Part shown: positions 52,398 through 61,536 of the stretch, piece after piece
Layout: each line of letters opens with the position of its first letter
Numbering within the stretch: position 1 is the stretch's first letter
Assembly: GCA_031261455.1 (NCBI GenBank)
Contig: JAISJP010000018.1
Coordinates: 1 to 64,000 of the forward strand
DNA from: Propionibacteriaceae bacterium
GTDB taxonomy: Bacteria > Actinomycetota > Actinomycetes > Propionibacteriales > Propionibacteriaceae
Direction: 5' to 3'
Length of the DNA: 64,000 nucleotides
Position numbers and translations under genes: made by a program
The notes under the pieces: model-generated
Told to the model about the DNA's origin: nothing
What the model saw: the letters and a program-made list of their open reading frames with translations, nothing else
Database searches by the model: none

Positions 52398-53005
52398 GAA
52401 TCCGACCAGCAAGTATCACCGACTTGCCCTCCATTATGGCGATTGAAGAGATTGCTTTCCCCGACTTTGAGCGTTGGACTGAGCACGCCTGGAGCGACGA
52501 ACTGGTCCGTAACAACCCGGACTCAAGTGTCTTCGTTGTCGAGGCCGAAGAGCGCGCGGGTGAGTGGGACGATTCTCCGTTTGCTCCGCCCGTTGATGCT
52601 GTGGCGGACGGCATGGACGCCATGGAGGGCGCGCCCGCCGTGTCGGCACGCAGCGTTGACGCGGTAGCGAGTTTCCGTGAGGCGTCCACCACGCTTGACG
52701 TGTTCCGACTGATGACCGCCAAGGGCGTGCGGCGCTTGGGGTTGGCGACGGCCCTGGTGCAGCGGGGCATTGACTGGGGTCGTTCCCGCAACGCCGAGCG
52801 CGTGCTGCTGGAGGTGCGCTCAACCAACAAGGCGGCGCAGGCTCTCTACGCCTCGGTTGGCTTTGTCGCAATTCATGAACGTAAGAACTACTACGGCACC
52901 GGGGTGGACGCCATCATCATGGAGCTGCCGATTAACGACTTGGCTGTTGCAGAGGTGGCTGGCCTAGTTGTGCCCGACCCCGAGGCGGTGAGTGACGATG
53001 AGTGA
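52394..53005 (+). CDS. rimI: Ribosomal protein S18-alanine N-acetyltransferase, RimI
   Basis: The 203-aa GNAT enzyme acetylates the N-terminus of S18 and perhaps other proteins. Marks are [23 protein letters not shown], acetyl-CoA loop [21 protein letters not shown] and the end of the domain [30 protein letters not shown]. It is longer than the usual ~150 aa owing to a ~35-residue disordered insertion (about 53-90, Asp/Ala/Pro-rich) before strand beta-4 and a C-terminal tail. GTG 52394 overlaps tsaB; the 3' end overlaps tsaD by 8 bp. Confidence 0.9.
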   Translation: MRIRPASITDLPSIMAIEEIAFPDFERWTEHAWSDELVRNNPDSSVFVVEAEERAGEWDDSPFAPPVDAVADGMDAMEGAPAVSARSVDAVASFREASTTLDVFRLMTAKGVRRLGLATALVQRGIDWGRSRNAERVLLEVRSTNKAAQALYASVGFVAIHERKNYYGTGVDAIIMELPINDLAVAEVAGLVVPDPEAVSDDE

Positions 53006-54053
53006 ACCATTGGTCCTAGGCATCGAGTCGTCATGTGACGAGACCGGTATCGGCATCGTGCGCGGCACTGAACTGTTGGCTAGCGAGGTGGCATCGTCGG
53101 TTGACCTGCACGTCCGCTTCGGTGGGGTAGTGCCCGAGGTCGCCAGCCGTGCGCACCTTGAGGCCATCGTCCCCGCGTTGGAGCGTGCCGTCACCACCGC
53201 AGGAATCGAGCTGAACGAGGTTGACGCAATCGCCGTGACGGCAGGCCCAGGCCTGATGGGGGCACTAGTCGTCGGTCTGGCGGCTGCAAAGGCGCTGGCC
53301 GCGTCGCTACACAAACCGCTCTATGGGCTCAACCACTTGGTCGGCCATGTAGGCGTGGACGTGCTGGAACACGGCCCGCTGCCCAAGCCGTGCCTAGCGC
53401 TGCTCGTCTCCGGTGGCCACACGTCGCTGCTGCTGGTGCGCGACATCACGTCCGACGTGGTTGAGATCGGCGCCACTATCGACGACGCGGCTGGTGAGGC
53501 CTACGACAAGGTGGCGCGCGTGCTCGGGCTGCCGTATCCGGGCGGCCCGGTGATCGACGCCCTAGCCGCGAACGGCAACCCGGCTGCCATCCGTTTCCCG
53601 CGCGGGCTTACGTCCCCACGTGACCTGGAACAGCACCGCTTCGACTTCTCGTTCTCTGGCCTGAAGACCTCGGTGGCGCGGTGGGTGGAGACCCAAAAGC
53701 GCGACGGCAAGGACGTGCCCATTGAGGACGTGGCCGCAAGCTTCCAAGAGGCCGTTGCCGACGTGCTAACCGCCAAGACGATTGATGCTGCCCAGGCCTA
53801 CGGCGTTCACGACGTGCTGCTCGGCGGTGGCGTCGCCGCAAACTCACGCCTGCGGGCCCTGTTAGCTGAGCGTTGCGCCAGCGCCAACCTAGACCTGCGC
53901 AGCCCCAGCCGCGACCTCTGCACCGACAACGGTGCCATGATCGCCGTCCTAGGTGCCGCCTGTGTCTCTGCCGGGCGCGAGCCCAGCGAACTCACAATCG
54001 GTGCCGACTCCGGTCTCCCCGTCTCTGAGGTTCAACTCCGCGTTCGCGCTTAG
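52998..54053 (+). CDS. tsaD: TsaD, tRNA N6-adenosine threonylcarbamoyltransferase
   Basis: The 351-aa catalytic subunit transfers threonylcarbamoyl to A37 of ANN-decoding tRNAs. [15 protein letters not shown] begins the protein. NHLVGHV holds the two iron/metal-binding histidines; [12 protein letters not shown] and GIVAANS-like [11 protein letters not shown] are the ASKHA motifs; CTDNGAMIA is the C-terminal metal motif. ATG 52998 is favoured over GTG 52992 by spacing from GAGGCGG. It is the last gene of the t6A block. Confidence 0.95.
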   Translation: MSEPLVLGIESSCDETGIGIVRGTELLASEVASSVDLHVRFGGVVPEVASRAHLEAIVPALERAVTTAGIELNEVDAIAVTAGPGLMGALVVGLAAAKALAASLHKPLYGLNHLVGHVGVDVLEHGPLPKPCLALLVSGGHTSLLLVRDITSDVVEIGATIDDAAGEAYDKVARVLGLPYPGGPVIDALAANGNPAAIRFPRGLTSPRDLEQHRFDFSFSGLKTSVARWVETQKRDGKDVPIEDVAASFQEAVADVLTAKTIDAAQAYGVHDVLLGGGVAANSRLRALLAERCASANLDLRSPSRDLCTDNGAMIAVLGAACVSAGREPSELTIGADSGLPVSEVQLRVRA

Positions 54054-54444
54054 GTGGCGTGCCACTGACCGAGCCAGGTTCGGTATCCATCATCTTCGCT
54101 CTTAGCATGGTCGAATGCGGTGATATCTGCGGCCATCTCCAGTTCTTCCAAGGCTCGCAGGTCGTCTATGCCTGCCACCAGCCACGCCGCGCCAATCGGC
54201 AACGGCACAGCGTAGTAGAGCGTCATCTCATTGGCGATCATCACGTCCAGCGTGTAGTTGTTGGAGCCGTAGGCCGGACCGCAGCAAGCCGAGCAGCACC
54301 CGGATTGGCCGATTCGCCCGCGCCATTCAGCCCGAGAAACCCCGCCGCTTGTCCCGCCTGGACGCTCAGATCAAGCCCATCAAGCGCCTTGGTTGCCCCA
54401 AATGACTTGCAAAGCCCCGTGCACTCAATCGCCAAGTCGCCCAC
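54050..54444 (-). pseudogene. Remnant ABC-transporter ATPase joined to a second gene fragment
   Basis: From 54444 the minus strand codes [43 protein letters not shown], a typical ABC ATPase start. Walker A then decays (GAGES for GAGKS) and the frame shifts near 54320: one base over, the text reads [13 protein letters not shown], the expected continuation. A few codons later a third frame reads [21 protein letters not shown] and runs to a stop at 54050 with no ABC similarity. So an ATPase 5' end has been frameshifted and fused by deletion to the 3' end of another, unrecognised gene. No Walker B or signature remains. Confidence 0.75.
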
Positions 54445-54474
54445 GTTGGCCTCCTTGCGTTTTATCTGCCAGTG

Positions 54475-54540
54475 GATTCTGCAACTTCGTGCAGAATGGC
54501 GGGTCCTAACTCACGAGGTTCTGCCTCCGTCATGCTGCGC
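54475..54540. repeat. Hairpin and REP-like word between pseudogene and yajQ
   Basis: ATTCTGCA-ACTTCG-TGCAGAAT (54476-54497) is a perfect 8-bp stem. CGTCATGCTGCGC (54528-54540) is one base off the REP-like word at 32679 and 40304, and a further GCAGAATCC copy follows at 54545-54553. Confidence 0.5.
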
Positions 54541-54559
54541 GGTCGCAGAATCCTTCGGT

Positions 54560-55051
54560 CTAGCGGTAGTTGACGAACTGGACGGCAAAGTCTAGGTCGG
54601 CGTCTTTGACCAGCTTCTGCACGGCTTGCAGGTCGTCGCGGCTCTTTGACGTGACGCGCAGTTCGTCACCTTGGATGAGCGCGCGGGCACCCTTGGGGCC
54701 TTCGTCGCGGATCAGTTTGGAGATCTTCTTTGCGCCCTCCTGAGCGATACCGTTGCTCATGGTGGCGCTCATGTGCCACGTCTTGCCGCTCAGCTTCGCC
54801 TCCGTGGCTTGCAGAGACTTCAGGTCGATACCGCGCCGCACCAACTTGGACTGCAACACATCCCAGATCGCCTTGACGCGCTCCTCACCGGAAGCTTCCA
54901 TCGCGATGGTGTCGCCCGACCACTTGATCGACGCCCCGGTGTCCTTGAAGTCGAATCGTGTGGCGACCTCCTTTGCAGCCTGATTCAGCGCGTTGTCGAC
55001 CTCCTGTCGGTCGGTCTTGCTAACAATGTCGAAACTCGACTCTGACGCCAT
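54560..55051 (-). CDS. yajQ: YajQ family nucleotide-binding protein
   Basis: The 163-aa protein (UPF0234) has two ferredoxin-like domains. [25 protein letters not shown] and [15 protein letters not shown] are typical, as is [29 protein letters not shown]. In some bacteria YajQ proteins bind cyclic-di-GMP or RNA; the role here is not known. Divergent from the ABC-F gene with a 218-bp spacer. Confidence 0.93.
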   Translation of the reverse strand: MASESSFDIVSKTDRQEVDNALNQAAKEVATRFDFKDTGASIKWSGDTIAMEASGEERVKAIWDVLQSKLVRRGIDLKSLQATEAKLSGKTWHMSATMSNGIAQEGAKKISKLIRDEGPKGARALIQGDELRVTSKSRDDLQAVQKLVKDADLDFAVQFVNYR

Positions 55052-55269
55052 AGTCGTCTCTCTTCCTCTTCGGTCTCTTACGTCTACTTCAATTATCGCG
55101 CAGGCGCTGCCCGAACCTGTGCATGTGCTTACAATAGAAGTGTCTCGACGGCGCGTGTCGTCGGTGTGAAGACCTCAAGTTGAGCAGGCAAGGACTCGAA
55201 GAGGAACGTGCGTACCGCGTAGTTGCATCCCAAAAACCCGGATAACACCTACCGAAAGTACGCTTCGTC

Positions 55270-56847
55270 ATGCCCAATCCCGCTCACGCGTCCGTCATTT
55301 TGCGTGACGTCTCCTTTACTTGGCCAGACGGCACCCCTGCCCTCACGGGCCTCACTGCGTCGTTCAACACGGGACGCACCGGTCTAGTCGGCGCAAACGG
55401 TACCGGAAAGACCACCCTGTTGCGTCTCATCACCGGCGAGCTGGCGCCGACATCAGGCCAGATTGTGGTTGACGGCCGCACCGCCTACCTGCCGCAACGC
55501 ATCACCATGAGCACCAGCGCCACTGTCGCTGACCTGCTCGGCATTGCCCCAATCGTGCAGGCCATCGACGCCATCGAACACGGCGACGTGGCCGAGGCGC
55601 TGTTCGACATCATCGGTGACGACTGGGATGTCGAGGCCCGCGCCGTCGCCGAACTGGAGGCCGCTGGTTTGCCGTCCGACATTTCCCGAACGGTCGGTAC
55701 GCTGTCTGGTGGCGAGGTGATGCTGACAGCGCTCATCGGTGTGCAGATGCGTGCCGACGTCTCCCTGCTCGACGAGCCGACCAACAACCTCGATGCCCGT
55801 TCCCGCAGCAGACTTTATGAACAGATCGCGACGTGGCCGGGTACCCTGGTCGTCGTCAGCCACGACACCGCTCTGCTAAATCTGATGGAGGCCACCGCCG
55901 AACTGCGGGCTGGGTCGCTCACCGCATTCGGTGGTGCCTTCGACGCCTACCAGGAGTATGTGGCCGGGCAGCAGGAGGCGGCCACCCAAGCGGTGCGCAG
56001 CGCCGAAGCCGAAGTGCGTGCCCAGAAGGTGGCTGCCGCCCGCGACCAGCAGCGCAGCCTCCGCTCCGAGCGCATGGGCAAACGCGAGTTCGCTAGCGGA
56101 AACATCGAGAAGGCTCGTCGCGACTTCGTCCGCAACCGTGCCGAGAAGGCCCAAGCCGGGTCCCGGCGGGTGGAGGAGCAGCGCATGGCAGACGCCCGCG
56201 CCCGCCTAGACGCCGCCGAACGGGCCATCCGTGACGACGACACCATCGTCATCGATCTGCCCGAGACGGTAGTGGCGTCTGGCAACACAATCGCTGCCAT
56301 CGTTGATTCACAGGGCACTACGTTTGAGATCGTCGGCCCCGAGAGGGTAGCCCTCACCGGTGACAATGGCGTTGGCAAGACAACATTGGTTGAACGTCTG
56401 CTGCGTGATGGGGCCGCGTTGCTAACTCGACGAGTCGGCTACTTGGCGCAACGTCCGGATACCAGCAAAGACTCACTGAGCGTCATCGACTACGTCTCCC
56501 GCCGCGCCGCGCACGTCCCCATCATGCAACTGCGCAACCGGCTGGCCCGTTTCTTGCTGCGGGGAGACACCGTCTTGCGTCCCGTCGGTGCCCTGTCCGG
56601 TGGGGAGCGATTTCGCGCTGAACTTGCCGCGCTGCTGCTTGCGGACCCGCCCGCGCAACTGCTCATCCTCGACGAACCCACCAACAACCTCGACCTGACA
56701 AGCGTCGATCAGTTGGTGGACGCTTTGAGCGCCTATCGCGGTGCGCTGCTGGTGGTCAGTCATGATCCCAGTTTCCTGCAACGTCTTGGTATTACGCGAG
56801 AACTTGAGCTAAGCGCGAACGGCGTCATCACCGAGCATTTGTGGTGA
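55270..56847 (+). CDS. ABC-F family ATPase (duplicated ABC domains)
   Basis: The 525-aa soluble protein has two ABC domains and no membrane part, the ABC-F layout (translation factors, EttA-like, or ribosome-protection resistance proteins). Domain 1: Walker A VGANGTGKTTLL (about 38-49), LSGGEVM, DEPTNNLD. Domain 2: GDNGVGKTTLV (about 358-368), LSGGERFRAELA, LDEPTNNLD. The linker (about 225-310) is a basic coiled coil that would reach the ribosomal tRNA sites (RSERMGKREFASGNIEKARRDFVRNRAEKAQ). Whether it gives antibiotic resistance cannot be told from sequence. A TACAAT box at 55130-55135 is a possible -10. Confidence 0.9.
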   Translation: MPNPAHASVILRDVSFTWPDGTPALTGLTASFNTGRTGLVGANGTGKTTLLRLITGELAPTSGQIVVDGRTAYLPQRITMSTSATVADLLGIAPIVQAIDAIEHGDVAEALFDIIGDDWDVEARAVAELEAAGLPSDISRTVGTLSGGEVMLTALIGVQMRADVSLLDEPTNNLDARSRSRLYEQIATWPGTLVVVSHDTALLNLMEATAELRAGSLTAFGGAFDAYQEYVAGQQEAATQAVRSAEAEVRAQKVAAARDQQRSLRSERMGKREFASGNIEKARRDFVRNRAEKAQAGSRRVEEQRMADARARLDAAERAIRDDDTIVIDLPETVVASGNTIAAIVDSQGTTFEIVGPERVALTGDNGVGKTTLVERLLRDGAALLTRRVGYLAQRPDTSKDSLSVIDYVSRRAAHVPIMQLRNRLARFLLRGDTVLRPVGALSGGERFRAELAALLLADPPAQLLILDEPTNNLDLTSVDQLVDALSAYRGALLVVSHDPSFLQRLGITRELELSANGVITEHLW

Positions 56848-56959
56848 GTACTTCTAACTGCGGTCCAGCGGGCACAATCGCGCTATCTCGTTGACAGTGA
56901 CCCCCGGTGGCGGTAGCTTGGAATTGGACGGCAAATTGCTGACACGAAGGAGACATCGG

Positions 56960-58306
56960 ATGCCTGCAACCACGATCAACTACTCACGCGACGGTGGCGG
57001 CAAAGCGGCAGTCGTGTACACGCTACGCTCGCTTGAGTTGGTGCCAGTTTCGGGCCAAGAAACCTACGTCGAGCGCGTCCTTGGCCTAGTTATCGACGAT
57101 TTGGACTTCAAGACCATAGTCGAGCGCGCCACATACCTTGGCGTGTCGCAACGCTTCATCGACGTGATCGACACGTTCAAGACGCCCGCCGGACACACAC
57201 CTGCTGGGTTCCGTATCGAGGTGAGTCTGCAATCCGATGGCCTGTTCCAAGCTGACCTGATTCGCGACATCAGCTACGACGCAGACGGCCTCAAGCGCCC
57301 CACGGGCATGATCTTCTCCGCCGACTCCGCCAACCCGTACGAGGTGGCGCCGATTGCGCCGCTGCTCGGCAACCTCACCTGCAACCCTGGCATCGTCTAT
57401 GACTCGTTCATCAACAACCCTAAAGCCAACGTCGGGGCTAAGTTCAAGACCCGCGACGAGGTGATCCTCGAACTCGCTCACATTCTCGGCCCCGGTTGTG
57501 ACGTTTCTGTCGAACTCAACAACCCCTTCGAGGATGACTTCAACAAGATCATCGAAGAGTGTGAGACGTTCAAAGAGATCCTCACTGGCTACCGTCTGGT
57601 CGTCAAAGTTCCGCACACGGGCCCCATCAACGGCACGAACGTTCACGAACTGTTGACTGGCGACAAACGTTTCTCCGGCAGCTACAAGGCCCCCACTACC
57701 GAAGACGCCTTCCGTGGACATCGCTTGGCGCTCAAACTGCGCGAGCACGGCTACCGCATCAACTTCACGTTGATGTTCGAGCCATACCAGAGCGCCCTCG
57801 CGCTGCAAGCCAAACCGGCGTTCATCAACGCCTTCATGCGCCAGCGCGCCACGCACTCCCAGGCGTTCGCGTCGTTTGTCGCCAAGTTTGAGCGCGGACG
57901 CGACGAGTCGGTCCTGGTAGAACTGCGCGAGTTTCTGCTGGCTAACGACTTCCTTGCCGCGCCAGACGTGGATCACGACCTGCTTGACTGCCTGCGCATC
58001 GCCCGCGACACCATCACCTACCGTCACTGGGATAGCCCATTCGGCTCTGACGGTCTGGACTCCGTGCGCCACTCCCTGCGCCTGCTGCGCCGCTCCAACC
58101 TCTCAGACACCCGGCTTATCATCTGCTCGATGGACGGGGACTACAACTATCCCGACATCGACAACTTGCTAGCCGACCCCGAGTACGCCGACGTGGTAGA
58201 CCGCGTTGTCCTGACCGCCGACCCGGTCTACCTAGCCAGATTCGCGTCCACTCCGCAGGTCATCGGTTACCAGCGCAAGTTTATGAACGCCGTAGCCAAA
58301 GCCTGA
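56960..58306 (+). CDS. Transaldolase-like TIM-barrel protein of unknown function
   Basis: The 448-aa protein resembles transaldolases only in its middle: NPGIVYDSFINNPKAN near 170 (cf. TNPSI), CDVSVELNNPFEDDFNKIIEE, VVKVPHTGPINGTNV near 238 (Lys in the Schiff-base position of VVKIP) and INFTLMFEPYQSALALQAKPAFI near 290. Both ends, about 160 residues at each side, are unlike transaldolase, and a ~25-residue insertion separates the lysine from the INFTLMF strand. I believe similar proteins exist in other actinobacteria, but I know no assigned reaction. ATG 56960 follows CGAAGGAGA. Confidence 0.65.
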   Translation: MPATTINYSRDGGGKAAVVYTLRSLELVPVSGQETYVERVLGLVIDDLDFKTIVERATYLGVSQRFIDVIDTFKTPAGHTPAGFRIEVSLQSDGLFQADLIRDISYDADGLKRPTGMIFSADSANPYEVAPIAPLLGNLTCNPGIVYDSFINNPKANVGAKFKTRDEVILELAHILGPGCDVSVELNNPFEDDFNKIIEECETFKEILTGYRLVVKVPHTGPINGTNVHELLTGDKRFSGSYKAPTTEDAFRGHRLALKLREHGYRINFTLMFEPYQSALALQAKPAFINAFMRQRATHSQAFASFVAKFERGRDESVLVELREFLLANDFLAAPDVDHDLLDCLRIARDTITYRHWDSPFGSDGLDSVRHSLRLLRRSNLSDTRLIICSMDGDYNYPDIDNLLADPEYADVVDRVVLTADPVYLARFASTPQVIGYQRKFMNAVAKA

Positions 58307-58420
58307 TGTCCTGATTCTGCACGGGATGTAGCTGGGATACAGGGCCTAGATTGTGTCTTGTGTATCCTGCGACTGCCCAGCGTGGCATATCCAGTGGAGT
58401 GAGCGTACGCAAGCGACTCG

Positions 58421-59434
58421 TCAGTTGACGTAGCTGGTGGGGTTGGTGCTTTGCCAGCGCCAAGAGTCGGCGCAGGCGTCCTCCAGCGACTTGAGTGCGC
58501 TCCAGCCGAGGTCGCGTTTGGCCTTGTCGGCGAGGGCGTGGTAGGCGGGCAGGTCGCCGGGCCGGCGGTCCACTATCTGGTACGGCACGCTCACGCCGGT
58601 GGCCGTCTCAAAGGCGTGAACTAGGTCGAGTACCGACACGCCGATGCCGGTGCCCAAGTTGAATACACTCACCCCAGTGGGGGCCTTCTCCAGCGCGGCG
58701 ACGTGTCCGTGCGCCAAGTCCACAACATGGATGTAGTCGCGAATGCAGGTGCCGTCAGGAGTGTCGTAGTCTCCGCCGAAGATACTCAACTGCGGTCGGT
58801 GGCCCACAGCAACCTGCGTGACGTAGGGCATCAGATTGTTTGGGATGCCCGTAGGGTCCTCGCCGATCAGCCCGGACTCGTGTGCACCGATAGGATTGAA
58901 GTAGCGCAGCAAGCACACGTCCAACTCGGGTCGGGCAGCGTGGGCATCGCGCAGAATCTGCTCGTTCACATACTTTGTCCAGCCATACGGGCTAGCCAGC
59001 GCGCCACCAGTGGTAGCGCCCTCACTCCACGGCACCTGCGCCACATCGGTGTACACGGTAGCGGACGACGAGAAGATGAACCTGTTGACCCCATGCTTCG
59101 CCATCGCATCCAACAGCGTCAACGTGGTGTCCAAGTTGACGCTGTAATACCGAGTGGGCTGTGCCACCGACTCGGCCACCGCCTTCAACCCCGCCAAGTG
59201 GATAACGGCATCAATGTGGTGGGCCGAAAACACCGTATCCAGTGCCCCAGCGTCCGCCACATCAATCTGGTAAAAGGGAAACTCAGCATGCGCAATCGCA
59301 CCAATTCGCTCCACCACACTCGCACGCGAGTTACTCAGATCATCGGCGACAACAATCCCATGCCGCGCAGCTAGCAGTTCCACGGCAATATGGGACCCGA
59401 TATACCCGGCACCACCGGTCAGAAGAACGCGCAT
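58421..59434 (-). CDS. galE: UDP-glucose 4-epimerase
   Basis: The 337-aa SDR enzyme interconverts UDP-glucose and UDP-galactose. NAD motif TGGAGYIGSHIAVEL starts at residue 6. The catalytic Ser is in FSSSATVY and the YxxxK pair in SPYGWTKYVNEQ. RYFNPIGAHESGLIGEDP and RDYIHVVDLA are diagnostic of GalE. It supplies galactose units for cell-wall polymers, perhaps those attached by the LCP protein. It is read with the phosphoribosyltransferase on the minus strand (28-bp gap). Confidence 0.95.
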   Translation of the reverse strand: MRVLLTGGAGYIGSHIAVELLAARHGIVVADDLSNSRASVVERIGAIAHAEFPFYQIDVADAGALDTVFSAHHIDAVIHLAGLKAVAESVAQPTRYYSVNLDTTLTLLDAMAKHGVNRFIFSSSATVYTDVAQVPWSEGATTGGALASPYGWTKYVNEQILRDAHAARPELDVCLLRYFNPIGAHESGLIGEDPTGIPNNLMPYVTQVAVGHRPQLSIFGGDYDTPDGTCIRDYIHVVDLAHGHVAALEKAPTGVSVFNLGTGIGVSVLDLVHAFETATGVSVPYQIVDRRPGDLPAYHALADKAKRDLGWSALKSLEDACADSWRWQSTNPTSYVN

Positions 59435-59462
59435 ACCCCTATTGTCCTCCGCGAGGGGCTAT

Positions 59463-60044
59463 CTAGCGACGTGCGAGCGGAATGTGCGCGATACTGACGA
59501 CGGGGACGCCATCGAACTCGGTCCACTCTTTACCCTCGGTGAGCACGCAGGCGACCAAAGCCACCTCGCAACCGTGGGACTTGAGGAAGTCAAACATTGC
59601 CTCAAGGGTCGCACCAGTGGAGACGACATCGTCGATCAGCAGGATACGCTTGCCACGTAGGATCTCTAGGTCTTCGTCACCAAACCACAATTTTTGCACG
59701 TCGGCAGTGGTGATGGACTTGACGTCTACGCCCACCGGGTTGCTCATGTAGTTCTTGGCCGACTTGCGGGCGACGACAAAGTGGTTGAGCGACAGCCGCA
59801 CGGCCACCTCGTAAGCAAGCGTGATCGCCTTTGCTTCTGGCGTCAAGATCACGTCCACGCATTCGCCGTCGAGGGCGTCGTCGATCTTTTCGAGCAGGCT
59901 GGTGGCGGCGGCGCGCACCCAGTCAACGCGGCTGAGCAGCACGAATGAGTAGATGCCGGTGTTGTCGTCGATCCACTGTAGGGGAAGGCCAGCTGTGATT
60001 CCGCCACCTAGCGTCACCGGTAGGGAAGTGGGTTGTTCGCTCAT
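59463..60044 (-). CDS. Purine phosphoribosyltransferase (Apt/Xpt-like)
   Basis: The 193-aa type I PRTase makes a nucleotide from a base and PRPP. The PRPP loop is RILLIDDVVSTGATLEAMFDFLK (about 130-152), VDVILTPEAKAITLAYEVAVRL holds the GxEAxGI-like segment typical of adenine/xanthine enzymes, and FVVARKSAKNYM is the flexible loop. Substrate (adenine, xanthine or other) is not decided by sequence. It precedes galE. A palindromic operator candidate lies 45 bp upstream. Confidence 0.8.
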   Translation of the reverse strand: MSEQPTSLPVTLGGGITAGLPLQWIDDNTGIYSFVLLSRVDWVRAAATSLLEKIDDALDGECVDVILTPEAKAITLAYEVAVRLSLNHFVVARKSAKNYMSNPVGVDVKSITTADVQKLWFGDEDLEILRGKRILLIDDVVSTGATLEAMFDFLKSHGCEVALVACVLTEGKEWTEFDGVPVVSIAHIPLARR

Positions 60045-60087
60045 GTCCTTCAGAAACTCCTCATCGCGGGCGGTTAAGCGCCCATGA

Positions 60088-60105
60088 ATTATGCTGTAAC
60101 AGCAT
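60088..60105 (-). promoter_or_regulatory. Promoter and palindrome of the phosphoribosyltransferase gene
   Basis: CATAAT on the minus strand (60093-60088) is a good -10. ATGCTGT-A-ACAGCAT (60091-60105) is a perfect 15-bp palindrome overlapping it, a likely operator. The -35 is poor. Confidence 0.45.
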
Positions 60106-60259
60106 TACTTAAGTATTGTTGCCTAACCAGAGGGCCAGAATGCGTTGCATGTTCATCAGGTGGACGGGTTACGCGGTTTTGGGCTGGGCGCAGTCTGGTG
60201 AATAAGGGCCAGATGAGCGGCGTCACACCGCAAGACTTCGGGGCGCAAGACCCCAGGGC

Positions 60260-60295
60260 CCCGAGTTGAACTCGGGTGCTCACATGTGCAAGAAT
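60260..60295 (+). promoter_or_regulatory. Candidate S10-operon promoter with palindrome over the -35
   Basis: TTGAAC (60266-60271) and AAGAAT (60290-60295) are 18 bases apart. CCCGAGTT-G-AACTCGGG (60260-60276) is a perfect 17-bp palindrome covering the -35. The transcript would have a leader of about 240 bases before rpsJ. The 200 bp between this and the phosphoribosyltransferase promoter show nothing else I can name. Confidence 0.45.
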
Positions 60296-60332
60296 ACATA
60301 GGTTGCTCTATCGAGTACGTGTTTGGCGCGCT

Positions 60333-60466
60333 GGCGTGTCGTACGAACTGTCCACAACAAGCTTGTTGGGTCAGGGACTACGAACCAGGTTCGACACGCC
60401 CGGCCTCGTGGGTGGAGCAACACGGCGCTGACCAGCGCAAACACATCTCAAAATGGTTCATTTTGA
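60333..60466 (+). ncRNA. Structured leader of the S10 ribosomal operon
   Basis: GGCGTGTCG (60333-60341) pairs perfectly with CGACACGCC (60392-60400). Inside, GTCC/GGAC closes a perfect palindrome CAACAAG-CTTGTTG (60355-60368). GAAC (60345-60348) can alternatively pair with GTTC (60389-60392), opening the outer stem, so two folds compete. TCAAAATG-GTT-CATTTTGA (60448-60466) forms a last hairpin about 60 bp before the ribosome-binding site. It is probably an autoregulatory leader; the ligand (L4 is the E. coli precedent) is inference. Confidence 0.45.
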
Positions 60467-60539
60467 AGTGGCGGATGCACAACCCACTGGTCACACAAGG
60501 CGTCGGATACATGAGAGAAACAGGTAAGGGAGATTTGCC

Positions 60540-60851
60540 GTGGCTGGACAGAAGATCCGCATCAAGCTACGCGGGTACGACCACGAGATCATTGACGCTT
60601 CCGCGCAAAAGATCGTCGACACCGTCACTAGGACGGGTGTAAAGGTTGCTGGCCCCGTGCCGCTGCCGACGGAAAAGAACGTGTGGTGCGTTATTCGTTC
60701 CCCTCACAAGTACAAGGACAGCCGCGAGCATTTCGAGATGCGCACTCACAAGCGCCTCATCGACATTCTCGATCCCACGCCGAAGACTGTTGATTCGCTG
60801 ATGCGTATCGACCTTCCGGCGGGCGTCGACATTGAGATCAAGCTTCCGTAA
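60540..60851 (+). CDS. rpsJ: 30S ribosomal protein S10
   Basis: The 103-aa protein sits in the small-subunit head and, as NusE, binds NusB and NusG in antitermination. [24 protein letters not shown] and [23 protein letters not shown] are canonical. The start is GTG 60540 behind AAGGGAGA. It opens the S10 operon after a long structured leader. Confidence 0.97.
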   Translation: MAGQKIRIKLRGYDHEIIDASAQKIVDTVTRTGVKVAGPVPLPTEKNVWCVIRSPHKYKDSREHFEMRTHKRLIDILDPTPKTVDSLMRIDLPAGVDIEIKLP

Positions 60852-60877
60852 GGCGATAGGTGTGAGAGTCGATAATC

Positions 60878-61534
60878 ATGACTGCTGAACGTAAAGTGAA
60901 GGGCGTGTTGGGCTACAAGCTCGGCATGACCCAAGTGTGGGACGACAAGAATCGCGTCGTGCCGGTGACTGTTATACAGGCTGGCCCGTGTGTCGTTTCG
61001 CAGATTCGTACTCCCGAGGCTGACGGGTATTCAGCCATCCAGTTGGGTTTTGGCGCCATCAAGGCGAAGGCGGTTACCAAGCCCGCCGCCGGTCATTTTG
61101 ACCGCGCGAGCGTGACACCGCGTAAGCACTTGGTCGAGATCCGCACCACAGACGCATCCAGCTATGAGCTGGGTCAAGAGATCACCGCTGAGGCTTTCGA
61201 GGTCGGCGAGGTCATTGACGTCATCGGAACCACCAAGGGCAAGGGCACTGCGGGCGTTATGAAGCGTCACGGTTTCCATGGTCTGCGTGCTACGCATGGT
61301 GTACACCGCAAGCACCGTTCTCCCGGTGGCATCGGCGCTTGCGCCACGCCGGGTCGCGTGTTCAAGGGTATGCACATGGCTGGGCGCATGGGTCATGATC
61401 GTCACACTGTGCAGAATCTGCGGGTTCAGGGTGTTGATCTTGAGAAGAACCTGCTGATCGTCACGGGTGCCATCCCCGGCCCCAACGGCTCGCTGGTGAT
61501 CGTGCGTAACGCTGTCAAGAAAGACGAGGCGTAA
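60878..61534 (+). CDS. rplC: 50S ribosomal protein L3
   Basis: The 218-aa protein reaches the peptidyl-transferase centre of 23S r[26 protein letters not shown] begins the family domain; the loop with [23 protein letters not shown] and [14 protein letters not shown] is the conserved extension. It follows rpsJ by 26 bp. Confidence 0.97.
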   Translation: MTAERKVKGVLGYKLGMTQVWDDKNRVVPVTVIQAGPCVVSQIRTPEADGYSAIQLGFGAIKAKAVTKPAAGHFDRASVTPRKHLVEIRTTDASSYELGQEITAEAFEVGEVIDVIGTTKGKGTAGVMKRHGFHGLRATHGVHRKHRSPGGIGACATPGRVFKGMHMAGRMGHDRHTVQNLRVQGVDLEKNLLIVTGAIPGPNGSLVIVRNAVKKDEA

Positions 61535-61536
61535 AC

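Noticed and set aside
54050..54244. Separate intact 64-aa gene
   Set aside because: The reading continues upstream without a start in the same frame as part of a larger lost protein, and it is joined to a damaged ABC ATPase start; treated as pseudogene.
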